Below are positions 1 through 7,934 of a DNA stretch of 51,881 nucleotides, one piece after another. How positions within the stretch are numbered: position 1 is the stretch's first letter; each line of letters starts with the position of its first letter. A program made the position numbers and the translations under genes. The stretch is from Eubacterium sp. (GTDB lineage Bacteria; Bacillota; Clostridia; Eubacteriales; Eubacteriaceae). Location: positions 1 to 51,881 of the forward strand of contig JAUNGS010000008.1 in assembly GCA_030524435.1 (NCBI GenBank), written 5' to 3'. The notes under the pieces were generated by a model, which did no database searches, was not told where the DNA came from, and saw only the letters and a program-made list of their open reading frames with translations.

Positions 1-180
1 TTTGCCTCGTTTTTCAACGTAACCCTTGGCATGTCAGGTCTTGCCTCGGTGTCTTAGTTTGCGAGCTGCACCACGGTTTCCATGGGACTTGCAGAGAATG
101 ACGGTGTGCTGGCAGCTTCTATAGGGGGACTTAAATCAAGAAGCAGCAGTTATATTTACACATACTCCAAGGGGGTATAG
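1..180 (+). other. unrecognised 3' coding remnant
   Basis: Frame 1 reads as protein-like sequence up to a TAG at 178-180, but it is interrupted by another TAG at 55-57. The last stretch reads MGLAENDGVLAAS followed by a Ser- and Tyr-rich tail. I do not recognise the family. It could be the decayed end of a gene that starts outside the window, or chance reading. It lies just upstream of the promoter at 216-244, so it is not part of the following operon. Confidence 0.25.
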
Positions 181-215
181 GTTACAAAAACAAAACTATG
201 TTTTTTAAAAAATAC

Positions 216-244
216 TTGACGATGATATGAAATTCATGTAGGAT
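216..244 (+). promoter_or_regulatory. sigma-A promoter of riboswitch operon
   Basis: TTGACG (216-221), a 17-base spacer and TAGGAT (239-244). It would start a leader of about 500 bases before the binding-protein gene at 752, and that leader contains the cobalamin riboswitch. Confidence 0.6.
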
Positions 245-256
245 AAAATTAAATTT

Positions 257-359
257 AGCTGCTGAAAATCTGCAGAGGTATTCGTCTATATCGAACAAAA
301 GGGTATCATAAATTCTTATACGGCAAAACAGACGAAATACAGATACGGTATAGGCAGCT
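257..359 (+). other. nested stem-loop in leader, upstream of riboswitch
   Basis: Three nested pairings are visible. AGCTGC (257-262) pairs with GCAGCT (354-359). GTATTCGTCT (278-287) pairs with AGACGAAATAC (330-340), with one bulged A. GTAT (303-306) pairs with ATAC (318-321). The element lies between the promoter and the cobalamin aptamer and is not part of the usual aptamer. Its function is unknown; it may only insulate aptamer folding. Confidence 0.35.
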
Positions 360-411
360 GCGATTTAATAAGTCATCATAAAGCTGGCGGTTACGCCGTA
401 AGAAATTAAGT

Positions 412-556
412 TCAGACGTGGTTTGATTAAAAGGGAATCCGGTGAGAATCCGGAGCGATCTCGTCACTGTGTTAGCTGGTCCAAGGCATAAGACCACTGG
501 AGGCCTACTCTGGGAAGGTGCCAAGGATGGGAATGCTTAAGTCAGGATACCTGCTT
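412..556 (+). promoter_or_regulatory. cobalamin riboswitch aptamer
   Basis: The aptamer shows the conserved pieces in order: AAGGGAATCCGGTG near 431, AATCCGG near 447, CACTGT near 465, ACCACTGG near 492, TGGGAAGG near 511 and a B12 box AGTCAGGATACCTGC at 540-554. The usual GCCCCCGC core is replaced by a CGATCTCGTC-like stretch (456-465), so this is a divergent copy compared with the one at 27750. A terminator follows at 674-704, consistent with shut-off of the transporter operon when cobalamin is plentiful. Confidence 0.82.
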
Positions 557-673
557 ATTTTCTGTTAAAGATTCTTGCGGAAGACGAGAGATCTTTACCC
601 TATAGAGAGGTTGTTATTTGCTTGAAAACGAAAGCAGCGTAGCAGTATTTTTTGTGTGGAAAGATTAATTATC

Positions 674-704
674 AGATCTGATGTAAGGCATCAGATCTTT
701 TTTT
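674..704 (+). terminator. riboswitch expression-platform terminator
   Basis: A perfect 10-base stem, AGATCTGATG (674-683) with CATCAGATCT (689-698), is followed by seven T. It lies between the aptamer and the first gene, 48 bases before the ATG at 752, so it is the likely on/off switch. Confidence 0.85.
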
Positions 705-751
705 GTAGCTTTTTACAGCTTTGTGAAATAAAAACAGAAGAGGAATGGAAA

Positions 752-2332
752 ATGAAACTCAAAAAGTACCTTGCCTTTGGATTGGCTGCGGTTATGTCGC
801 TTTCCCTGCTTTCAGGGTGCGGCGGTTCTGGTGGTTCAAAAAGCGCCGATGGAGAGGAAAAAGTCCTGAATTTCGGATGCCAGATGTACGATGACGGCGC
901 CCTGAATTTTGCGATGACCCCCAACGGCGCCTGGAATGCCATGCGCTATGGCATCACCGAGAGCTTATTCAAGTTCAACGACGAGATGGGCACAGAGCCG
1001 TGGCTGGCCGAAAGCTACACGGTCAACGACGCCCACACCGAGTGGGTGATTACGCTGAAAGATGATATTCGGTTTTCGGACGGCTGTGAGGTAACACCTT
1101 CGAAGGTGAAAGAAAGCTATGAGTACCTGAAGACTGTTGCCGACGAGTCTTCGGCGAATGCGGAAAAATATCTGGAATTTGAAGCACAAATTACAGCGGA
1201 CGATGCGGCAAATACCCTGACCATCGTTACGAGCCAGCCCTACAATGATCTGCCGGGACAGCTGGCCTATCCGGTTATGGCGGTTGCCGATATTGAGCAC
1301 ACCGAGGATTACACCAATGGCGTTATTGGAACCGGGCCCTACATGGTCAATCAGTTTAACGGCGTAGGCGTCGGTTACGAGATGGCGGCAAATCCCAACT
1401 ATTATGAAGAAGTGCCTTACGATAAGGTAAACATTCTCTTCATGGGTGATGCCTCCGCAAAAACCATGGCCCTTCAGAGCGGCCAGGTAGACCTGGTGGA
1501 AAACATCACAAACGTTTCCGATATTCAGGATTTCCAGGATGACGACAACTTCACCGTAGATATCGCAACCGGGGTTCGCTGTGGCTTCAGCTGGATGAAT
1601 CTGGATGGCGTTTTGGGGAATGAAACGATCCGCAAGGCGATGATTATGGCGATTGATAAGGAAAGCATCTGTGAATCCAAGACCATCGGCGGTCTGTACA
1701 CGGCGGGTATCTCCGTGCTGCCCTCGAATCTGGATTATGGCTACGATGAGCTGAATGACCCCTATGCCTACGATCCCGAGGGGGCAAAGAAGCTGTTGGA
1801 TGACGCAGGCATTGTGGATACGGACGGCGACGGCATCCGTGAGCTGGACGGACAGAATATTAATCTGCGCTATGTCTCCTATGAAAATCGTCTGTTAAAT
1901 GACTTCTCTGATGCCCACACCCAGTATCTGAAATAAATTGGCATTGGAGTCACTGCTGAATACGGCATCTCTGACGACCAGTGGAGCAAGCTGGCTGCAG
2001 GGGATTACGATTTGAACAACAACAACTGGATCACCGTGGGAACCGGCGACCCGCTGGAATATTTGGGCAACTGGTATTCAAAAACGACCTACTGTGGGTA
2101 TTCCAATCCGGAATACGACAAGCTGTATGAATCGCTGCAGAATGAATTGGATCAGAATAAAAGAAAAGAGCTGGTCAAAGAAATGCAGCAGATCATCATC
2201 GATGATGCGCTGGTATTGGTGGATGGCTATTACAACAGCTCCATGGTTTACTCCAATGAACGCGTAGGCTACGCACATATCCACACCGCAGATTACTATT
2301 GGCTGACTACAGAAATCGTTCCGGCAAACTAA
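752..2332 (+). pseudogene. ABC importer substrate-binding lipoprotein (SBP family 5), in-frame stop
   Basis: Extracytoplasmic binding protein of the oligopeptide/nickel (OppA/NikA, SBP_bac_5) family. The ATG at 752 follows GAGGAA and begins a lipoprotein signal with lipobox LSGC near residue 25. Typical family motifs are visible, such as LKDDIRFSDG and GTGPYMV. A TAA at 1934-1936 stops translation after 394 residues, but the same frame continues without further interruption to the stop at 2332. The full reading would be about 526 codons, normal for the family. No frameshift is present, so this is one nonsense change, a sequencing error or a very recent pseudogene. It is first in an operon with two permeases and two ATPases under a cobalamin riboswitch. 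The substrate is unknown; cobalt, nickel or a chelate is inferred from that control, a peptide is the alternative. Confidence 0.85.
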
Positions 2333-2372
2333 GACTGATTTTATTCCCTTGAAGAAATGAGGTGTGATTAAA

Positions 2373-3314
2373 TTGAACAAAAAACAATTGTTCTCCCGCC
2401 TTCTGCAGATTGTAGTAGTTCTGATAGGAATCAGTTTTATTACTTTTTTTCTAACCTATTTGTCACCGGGGGATCCGGTGGAAAACATGTACATCTCCAT
2501 GGGGCAGATGCCGTCGGAGGAGATTGTGGAAGAGACCAGAGAGGAAATGGGGTTGAATGACCCCTTCCTCACACAGTATGTTCGCTGGCTGGGGAATTGC
2601 TTTCAGGGGGACTTCGGTACCTCCTATTCGCTCCACCAGCCGGTGACAGAGCTTTTACTGGAACGGGTGGGCCCGACGCTGAAGCTGACGCTGATGGCGC
2701 TGGTGATGATGCTGATTTTGTCAGTCCCCCTTGGCGTGCTCTCGGCATTGTACAAGAATAGCTGGCTGGACTACCTGGCCCGGGGGATTACCTTTGTGGG
2801 CTGTGCCATGCCAAATTTCTGGGTAGCACTGCTGTTGATGCTGGCGCTATGCGTTAGAGTTGCAATTTTTCCGGTCATCAGCGCCGGCGGTGATTTCAGG
2901 AGCATGTTTTTGCCGGCTCTAACGCTGGCCATCGCCATGGCTGCCAAGTATACAAGGCAGGTACGTGCTGCGGTGCTGGAAGAACTGAATCAGGATTATG
3001 TGATCGGGGCGCAGGCGAGAGGGATCAAAAAAAGCCGAATCATCTGGGGCAATGTTTTCCCCAATGCTCTTTTGCCCCTCGTCACCATGCTGGGCCTTTC
3101 CGTGGGAAGCCTTTTGGGCGGCACCTCGGTGGTAGAGATTATCTTCTCTTATCCAGGCTTGGGTAATCTTGCCGTGTCTGCGATTACCTCCAGCGATTAT
3201 AATCTGATACAGGGCTATGTGCTCTGGATGGCGCTGATTTACATGGTGATCAATCTGATTGTGGATGCCTCCTACGAGTATATAGATCCCAGGATGCGCA
3301 TAAAAAGGAGATAG
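2373..3314 (+). CDS. ABC importer permease, OppB/NikB type
   Basis: Inner-membrane permease of the DppB/OppB/NikB family (BPD_transp_1), 313 residues. The first membrane segment is near the N-terminus (LLQIVVVLIGISFITFFLTYLSPGDPV), quoted in part, and five more follow. The family's PGDP motif and the cytoplasmic coupling loop (ARGIKKSRIIWGNVFPNALLP) are visible. I prefer TTG at 2373 because GAGGTG lies eight bases upstream; a GTG at 2364 would sit on the ribosome site itself. It pairs with the next gene to form the membrane channel of the importer whose binding protein is interrupted at 1934. Confidence 0.9.
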   Translation: MNKKQLFSRLLQIVVVLIGISFITFFLTYLSPGDPVENMYISMGQMPSEEIVEETREEMGLNDPFLTQYVRWLGNCFQGDFGTSYSLHQPVTELLLERVGPTLKLTLMALVMMLILSVPLGVLSALYKNSWLDYLARGITFVGCAMPNFWVALLLMLALCVRVAIFPVISAGGDFRSMFLPALTLAIAMAAKYTRQVRAAVLEELNQDYVIGAQARGIKKSRIIWGNVFPNALLPLVTMLGLSVGSLLGGTSVVEIIFSYPGLGNLAVSAITSSDYNLIQGYVLWMALIYMVINLIVDASYEYIDPRMRIKRR

Positions 3315-3316
3315 GT

Positions 3317-4144
3317 ATGGTAAAAGCAAGTGATTTTTTAAAAAACAAACAATTTGTGGTCTTTTCAATTTTGGCCCTGCTTATCATCCTTGCGGCGGTT
3401 TTTGCTCCGGTCATAACAGGCGGCGTGGATCCCTTAAGCGGCAATATGTACGATGCGCTGAAGGCACCCAGCAGTGAGCATATCTTTGGAACCGACAAAA
3501 TGGGCAGAGATATCTTCGTCCGGGTGATTTATGGGGCCCGGGTTTCTCTGGTGTCCACCTTCGGCGTGGTGCTTTTGATCTTTGTCATCGGTACGGCAGT
3601 GGGCGTCATCGCAGGCTGCTTTGGCGGTATTGTGGATGCAGCGCTGATGCGTGTTGCCGACATGATGGTCGCCTTCCCGGGGCTGGTGCTTGCCCTTGCG
3701 GTGGCGGGGATTATAGGCTCCAGCATGCAAAACGCCATTATCGCCATTACCATCGTCAGCTGGACAAAATATGCTCGTCTGGCCCGTTCCCTGGTACTGC
3801 AGATCAAGGACAGAGACTATGTGTCTGCGGCCGTTGTTTCCGGCTCCAAGCGGTTTCATATCATCAAATCCTATATGCTGCCCAATGCACTGCCGATTTT
3901 GATTATCACGGCGGCGACGGACGTTGGAAGCATGATGTTAGAGCTTGCCGCCTTGTCCTTTCTGGGATTTGGGGCGAAGCCGCCTACCCCGGAATGGGGC
4001 TATATGCTCAACGAAGGGCGCGGACTGATCCAGAGTGCGCCGTGGATGATGATTTTTCCCGGTCTGGCGATTTTCCTGGTTGTTGTCGTCTTTAATATGC
4101 TGGGGGATTCTCTGAGAGATATTATGGACCCCAGGGATGAATAG
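3317..4144 (+). CDS. ABC importer permease, OppC/NikC type
   Basis: Second membrane subunit, DppC/OppC/NikC family, 275 residues. The N-terminal segment LLIILAAVFAPVITG is followed by the periplasmic signature HIFGTDKMGRDIF, typical of the family, and then five further membrane helices. The EAA-type coupling loop is visible around VSGSKRFHIIKSYMLPNALP. It starts two bases after the stop of the upstream permease, with AAAAGGAG as ribosome site, so the two are translated together. The C-terminus MDPRDE is as in family members. Substrate is not fixed by sequence. Confidence 0.9.
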   Translation: MVKASDFLKNKQFVVFSILALLIILAAVFAPVITGGVDPLSGNMYDALKAPSSEHIFGTDKMGRDIFVRVIYGARVSLVSTFGVVLLIFVIGTAVGVIAGCFGGIVDAALMRVADMMVAFPGLVLALAVAGIIGSSMQNAIIAITIVSWTKYARLARSLVLQIKDRDYVSAAVVSGSKRFHIIKSYMLPNALPILIITAATDVGSMMLELAALSFLGFGAKPPTPEWGYMLNEGRGLIQSAPWMMIFPGLAIFLVVVVFNMLGDSLRDIMDPRDE

Positions 4145-4155
4145 GAGGCAGGAAG

Positions 4156-4938
4156 ATGTTGAAAATTGAGCATATGACAGTGTCGTATAAAGATGTTCCA
4201 ACGGTGATCGATTTTTCCATGGAGATGAAGCCGGGAAAGATCACTGCCCTGGTGGGAGAAAGCGGCAGCGGCAAAACCACAGTGATCCGGTCGGTGATGG
4301 GACTTTTGCCCAACGCCGGCAAGGTTACTGCTGGGGACGTTGTCTTCGACGGAAAATCCCTTTTGGATTATACCCCGGAGCAGTGGCGCACCCTGCGCGG
4401 CAGTGAAATTTCCATGATTTTTCAGGACAGCGGCGCCATGATGAATCCCACCCGCCGTGTGGGCGAGGTGTTTGTGGAATACATCAGAACCCATGAGAAA
4501 ATCAGCAAAAAGGAGGCCTGGAAGAAGGGCGTCGCCATGCTGGAGCGCATGCGCCTTCCCGATGGGGATCACGTGATGCGCTCCTATCCCTTCCAGCTGT
4601 CCGGAGGCATGCGCCAGAGGGTGGGCATCGCCATGGGGATGACCTACCAGCCAAGACTTCTTTTGGCGGATGAGCCCACATCGGCGCTGGATGTGACCAT
4701 ACAGGCGCAGATTGTAAGACAGATGATGGAGCTGAGGGAGGACTATCACACGGGAATCCTCATTGTCACGCACAATATCGGCGTTGCGGCTTACATGGCT
4801 GACCATATCATCGTGATGCGAAACGGAAGAATTGAGGACCAGGGAGACAGAGCGCAGATCCTTCAGGGCTCCTCCAATGAATACACCAGAAAACTGATTG
4901 CTTCCGTGCCGTCGATGGGAGGTGAGTGGCTTGCATAA
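4156..4938 (+). CDS. ABC importer ATPase, OppD/NikD type
   Basis: ATP-binding subunit, 260 residues. Walker A is GESGSGKTT near residue 36, the signature is LSGGMRQR near residue 151, and Walker B is LLLADEPTSALD near residue 170, with the switch histidine in VTHNIG. It lacks the usual C-terminal oligopeptide-binding extension with its cysteine cluster, so it resembles NikD-length members (about 250 residues) more than OppD (about 330). AGGAGG lies upstream of the ATG. Its end overlaps the next ATPase gene by eight bases, indicating translational coupling. Confidence 0.9.
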   Translation: MLKIEHMTVSYKDVPTVIDFSMEMKPGKITALVGESGSGKTTVIRSVMGLLPNAGKVTAGDVVFDGKSLLDYTPEQWRTLRGSEISMIFQDSGAMMNPTRRVGEVFVEYIRTHEKISKKEAWKKGVAMLERMRLPDGDHVMRSYPFQLSGGMRQRVGIAMGMTYQPRLLLADEPTSALDVTIQAQIVRQMMELREDYHTGILIVTHNIGVAAYMADHIIVMRNGRIEDQGDRAQILQGSSNEYTRKLIASVPSMGGEWLA

Positions 4939-5884
4939 TGAGGATGCGATTTTAGAAGCAAAGCATATCGTAAAGACCTTTCCCGCGGCAGGGAAAAAAC
5001 GCCTGCTGGCCAATAACGATATCAATTTAAAATTTTACAAAGGGAAAACCCTTGGGATGGTTGGCGAGTCGGGCTGCGGAAAGAGTACCTTTATGCGGCT
5101 TTTGGTTGCCCTTGAAAAACCGGACAGCGGTGAGATCATTTTTAGAGGGGACAACCTGTCTGAGCTAAAAGGAGAAAAGCTGCGGCAGAAACGCCGGCAC
5201 ATTCAGATGGTGTTTCAGGATCCCAACACCTCCTTTAATCCTAAAATGCGGATTCGGGATATCGTCTGCGAGCCGCTGATGAATTACAAGGAGATAAAAG
5301 CCAGTGAGAAGACGCAGGTTTGCAGCAGTCTCCTGGAAAAGGTAGGTCTGCCTGAAGAGTATATGGATCGCTACCCCCACAGCCTAAGCGGCGGCCAGAG
5401 ACAGCGGGTGGCCATCGCCCGGGCCCTGGCGCTAAAGCCGGAGGTGCTTATTCTGGACGAGGCTACATCGGCGCTGGATGTGTCGGTGCAGAAAACGGTG
5501 ATTCAGCTGATCCGCAAGCTGCAGAAGGAGATGAATCTGGCCATCGGATTTATCTGCCACGACATTGCCCTTGTGGCTTCTGTCGCAGATGATATTGCGG
5601 TCATGTATCTGGGAAATCTGGTGGAGGTCCTTCCGGGGAAAAAGCTGAGCACAGAGGCGAAGCATCCCTATACAAAGGCTTTGATGGGCTCTCTGTTTGA
5701 TATCCATATGGATTTTGACAAGAAAATTGAAAGTCTGGAGGGGGATGTGCCCAGTCCTCTGGATGTTCCCGTGGGCTGCCCGTTTCAGAATCGGTGTGTA
5801 TACTGCAAGGAAATCTGCCGGCAAGAGCGTCCGACTTTAAAGGAAATCGCGCCGGAGCACCAGGCTGCATGCCATCTTTTTTAG
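4931..5884 (+). CDS. ABC importer ATPase, OppF/NikE type
   Basis: Second ATP-binding subunit, 317 residues. Walker A GESGCGKST near residue 46, signature LSGGQRQR near 151, Walker B VLILDEATSALD near 171. The C-terminal extension ends with a cysteine-rich segment (GCPFQNRCVYCKEICR) typical of OppD/OppF subunits, where such a motif is thought to hold an iron-sulfur cluster in some members. I prefer the TTG start at 4931, eight bases after GGGAGG; the reading frame is open further upstream but without a better site. It overlaps the stop of the upstream ATPase gene. Confidence 0.88.
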   Translation: MHNEDAILEAKHIVKTFPAAGKKRLLANNDINLKFYKGKTLGMVGESGCGKSTFMRLLVALEKPDSGEIIFRGDNLSELKGEKLRQKRRHIQMVFQDPNTSFNPKMRIRDIVCEPLMNYKEIKASEKTQVCSSLLEKVGLPEEYMDRYPHSLSGGQRQRVAIARALALKPEVLILDEATSALDVSVQKTVIQLIRKLQKEMNLAIGFICHDIALVASVADDIAVMYLGNLVEVLPGKKLSTEAKHPYTKALMGSLFDIHMDFDKKIESLEGDVPSPLDVPVGCPFQNRCVYCKEICRQERPTLKEIAPEHQAACHLF

Positions 5885-5934
5885 ATTATATCAGATGTCA
5901 TACAGAGCTTCTGTGACAGAAGAAAGGGAATGAA

Positions 5935-7329
5935 ATGTCAAAAAAGAAAAAAACAGCAAATCTTCTGGAGGGGAGCATTGGCAGGGGGATTCTTGTGTTT
6001 GTGCTGCCGATTATGCTGGGAACGCTGATTCAGCAGTTTTATGTTACGACGGATGCGATTATCGTAGGACAGTTTTCCGGCAAGGAGGGATTGGCGGCCA
6101 TCGATGCGGTGGCGACCTTATTTAAGTTTCCGCTGAATTTCATGAATGGGCTTGCCGCCGGCGCGACCATTCATATCTCTCATCACTTCGGCGCCGGCGA
6201 CGAGAAAAAATGGAAACGGGCGATACAGGCGGCCTGTGCAACGGCCATCGTGCTGGGCATTGTCTGCAGTGTGGCCGGCGTTTGTTTTTCAAATCAGCTG
6301 CTTCATGTGATGGATGTGCCCGAGGATATTTTCACAGATACCCTCGCCTATACGCAGATTTATTTTGCCGGGATCTGGTCGATGATTCTGTACAATATGG
6401 CGGCGGGCATCCTGAGGGCCCTTGGTGATTCCAAAAGTCCGCTGTACGTCTTAATTCTATGCTCGCTCAGCAATGTTGTCGGGGATTATCTTCTCGTAGG
6501 TGTTTTTGACCTCGGTGTGGAAGGTGCAGCGATTGCCACGGTAGCAGCCCAGATCATCAGTGTGGTCTGTGCGCTGCTTTTGCTGAACCGCAGCATGACC
6601 GGCAAACAATCGTTGATCGAGCGTCCCCTGTGGGGCGGCGGGGAACATGTGAAGGCCATGCTTGTCACTGGCTTTCCCCTGGCACTGCAGTCCATGCTTT
6701 TTCCCGTGGCGAACTCCATTGTACAGGCCAGCGTAAACAGTATGGGAAGCGATGCCATTGCAGCCTGGGGCGTATGCAACAAGCTGGATATGTTCATCTG
6801 GCTGGTTGCCGACGCCATGGGGCCGGCGCTGACGACCTATGTGGCGCAGAATTTGGGTGCAGGTCATAAGCATCGTGTAAAAAAAGGCGTTCTGACCGGC
6901 ACCTTGATGTCCATGGGGGCAGTGGCGGCCATCAGCCTCGTTCTGTTTCTGGGCGCAGAAAAAATGGGCGGCTGGTTTGTCTCGGGCGAGGATGCCCGGA
7001 TCCTGATTCCGCTGGTTGTGACCTATATGCAGATGATGGCGCCCTTCTATCTGTTTTATGCCTTGGCGGAGGCGCTGTCCGGCGCATGCTGCGGTATTGG
7101 CAATACCCTCCCCCCTATGGTGGCGACCCTGGTAACCATTTGTCTGCTGCGTGTGGCTGGCATCTGGCTGATTCAGCCCAGATATGAAAGTATGGAGTGC
7201 ATTGTGTGGATTTACATTGTCTCGTGGATCGCCGCAGGACTGACATTTTTAGTGATGTATCTGGTTTTGGACAAAAAACGTCTTAGCAGCAAGGGTGAGA
7301 CCTTGAGGGACAGCCTGCAGAACCTATAA
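5935..7329 (+). CDS. MATE family efflux transporter
   Basis: Multidrug and toxin extrusion family exporter of 464 residues with two MatE repeats and about twelve membrane helices. Typical signatures include PIMLGTLIQQFYVTTDAIIVG at the N-terminus (quoted in part) and GDYLLVGVFDLGVEGAAIAT in the first half. It begins 50 bases after the ATPase gene with no terminator in between, so it likely belongs to the riboswitch-controlled operon. An importer-exporter pair under one cobalamin signal could mean export of a chelator and import of its metal complex, but no chelator synthesis gene is present here. Ordinary drug or metabolite efflux is the simpler reading. Confidence 0.9.
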   Translation: MSKKKKTANLLEGSIGRGILVFVLPIMLGTLIQQFYVTTDAIIVGQFSGKEGLAAIDAVATLFKFPLNFMNGLAAGATIHISHHFGAGDEKKWKRAIQAACATAIVLGIVCSVAGVCFSNQLLHVMDVPEDIFTDTLAYTQIYFAGIWSMILYNMAAGILRALGDSKSPLYVLILCSLSNVVGDYLLVGVFDLGVEGAAIATVAAQIISVVCALLLLNRSMTGKQSLIERPLWGGGEHVKAMLVTGFPLALQSMLFPVANSIVQASVNSMGSDAIAAWGVCNKLDMFIWLVADAMGPALTTYVAQNLGAGHKHRVKKGVLTGTLMSMGAVAAISLVLFLGAEKMGGWFVSGEDARILIPLVVTYMQMMAPFYLFYALAEALSGACCGIGNTLPPMVATLVTICLLRVAGIWLIQPRYESMECIVWIYIVSWIAAGLTFLVMYLVLDKKRLSSKGETLRDSLQNL

Positions 7330-7338
7330 TCAGAAGAA

Positions 7339-7403
7339 GAGACAGATCCTTGAAAGCAAGACCCTTGCCGTCTTGAAGACTTCAAGGGTTTGTCTCATTT
7401 TTT
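7339..7403 (+). terminator. terminator of transporter operon
   Basis: CCTTGAA (7348-7354) pairs with TTCAAGG (7381-7387), flanked by GACA/TGTC pairs, with an inner GTCTTGAAGAC hairpin. A T-run ends at 7403. Confidence 0.7.
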
Positions 7404-7421
7404 AAGAAGTGCACCTTCCCC

Positions 7422-7450
7422 TTGACGTTTATGAAAAAATCCTCTATAAT
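7422..7450 (+). promoter_or_regulatory. strong sigma-A promoter for tRNA-Gly
   Basis: TTGACG (7422-7427), a 17-base spacer and a perfect TATAAT (7445-7450), 17 bases before the tRNA gene. Confidence 0.85.
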
Positions 7451-7466
7451 AATAAAGTACTAATCT

Positions 7467-7542
7467 GCGAAAGTGGCTCAGTTGGTGGAGCACTGGCTTC
7501 CCAAGCCGGGGGTCGCGGGTTCGAGTCCCGTCTTTCGCTCCA
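7467..7542 (+). tRNA. tRNA-Gly (anticodon CCC)
   Basis: A 76-base cloverleaf: acceptor GCGAAAG pairs with CTTTCGC, the D arm is GCTC...GAGC, the anticodon stem CTGGC/GCCGG carries loop TTCCCAA (anticodon CCC, reading GGG), and the T loop is TTCGAGT. The CCA end is encoded. A tyrosine-integrase relic lies about 120 bases downstream on the other strand, so this gene may once have served as an attachment site. Confidence 0.95.
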
Positions 7543-7555
7543 ATTTTGAACATGC

Positions 7556-7592
7556 AAAAAGCCCATGAAATCAGGTGTTTCTGGGCTTTTTT
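7556..7592 (+). terminator. terminator after tRNA-Gly
   Basis: AAAAAGCCCA (7556-7565) pairs with TGGGCTTTTTT (7582-7592). Confidence 0.8.
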
Positions 7593-7659
7593 GTTTTTTG
7601 AGAAAGCAATTTGACGACACTTTTGACGACAATTGGCGCTGAAGTTTAGCGCCATGGTG

Positions 7660-7773
7660 TTATAGTGTGCTCATGAAAGCGTCCATTCTGTCGGCGCTTT
7701 CTTTTCTCATGGACTCTGTTACATGGGCGTAGGTGTCCATTGTAAAGGCGGCGGAATAACCAATGATATCGCC
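7660..7773 (-). pseudogene. C-terminal remnant of a tyrosine recombinase (integrase)
   Basis: On the - strand the frame ending at 7660 reads GDIIGYSAAFTMDTYAHVT followed by ESMRKESADRMDAF and a stop. This matches the conserved end of Tn916/phage-type integrases, including the catalytic tyrosine in the T-DTYAHVT context. The N-terminal and central domains, with the Arg and His residues, are absent; upstream sequence is AT-rich and unrecognisable. It is a relic of an element that probably integrated next to tRNA-Gly. No repeat of the tRNA 3' end is seen nearby, so the element's boundaries are lost. Confidence 0.75.
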
Positions 7774-7934
7774 TTGGAATATCAAAAATTCTATTGAGTA
7801 TAAATAAACAGATATATTTTAAGTTTATTTACTTTCAATATTGTTTTTTATAAAATACAATCAAAAAAATTGTGTTTTTTTTAAGCATTAGGGATATATA
7901 ATAGGAAAAATAAAATCAAAGGAGCGTGTAGATC

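Noticed and set aside
1934..1936. Recoded stop (selenocysteine or pyrrolysine)
   Set aside because: The codon is TAA, which is not used for either.
4000..5025. Long minus-strand ORF opposite the permease and ATPase genes
   Set aside because: Shadow frame; both + strand genes have unmistakable family motifs and ribosome sites.
7611..7632. Short TTTGACGACA repeat after tRNA
   Set aside because: Two copies of about nine bases only; too short to call an attachment site or promoter.
7395..7655. Minus-strand ORF with DGTRTRDPRLGKPVLHQLSH-like sequence
   Set aside because: It is the antisense of tRNA-Gly, a well-known false protein prediction.
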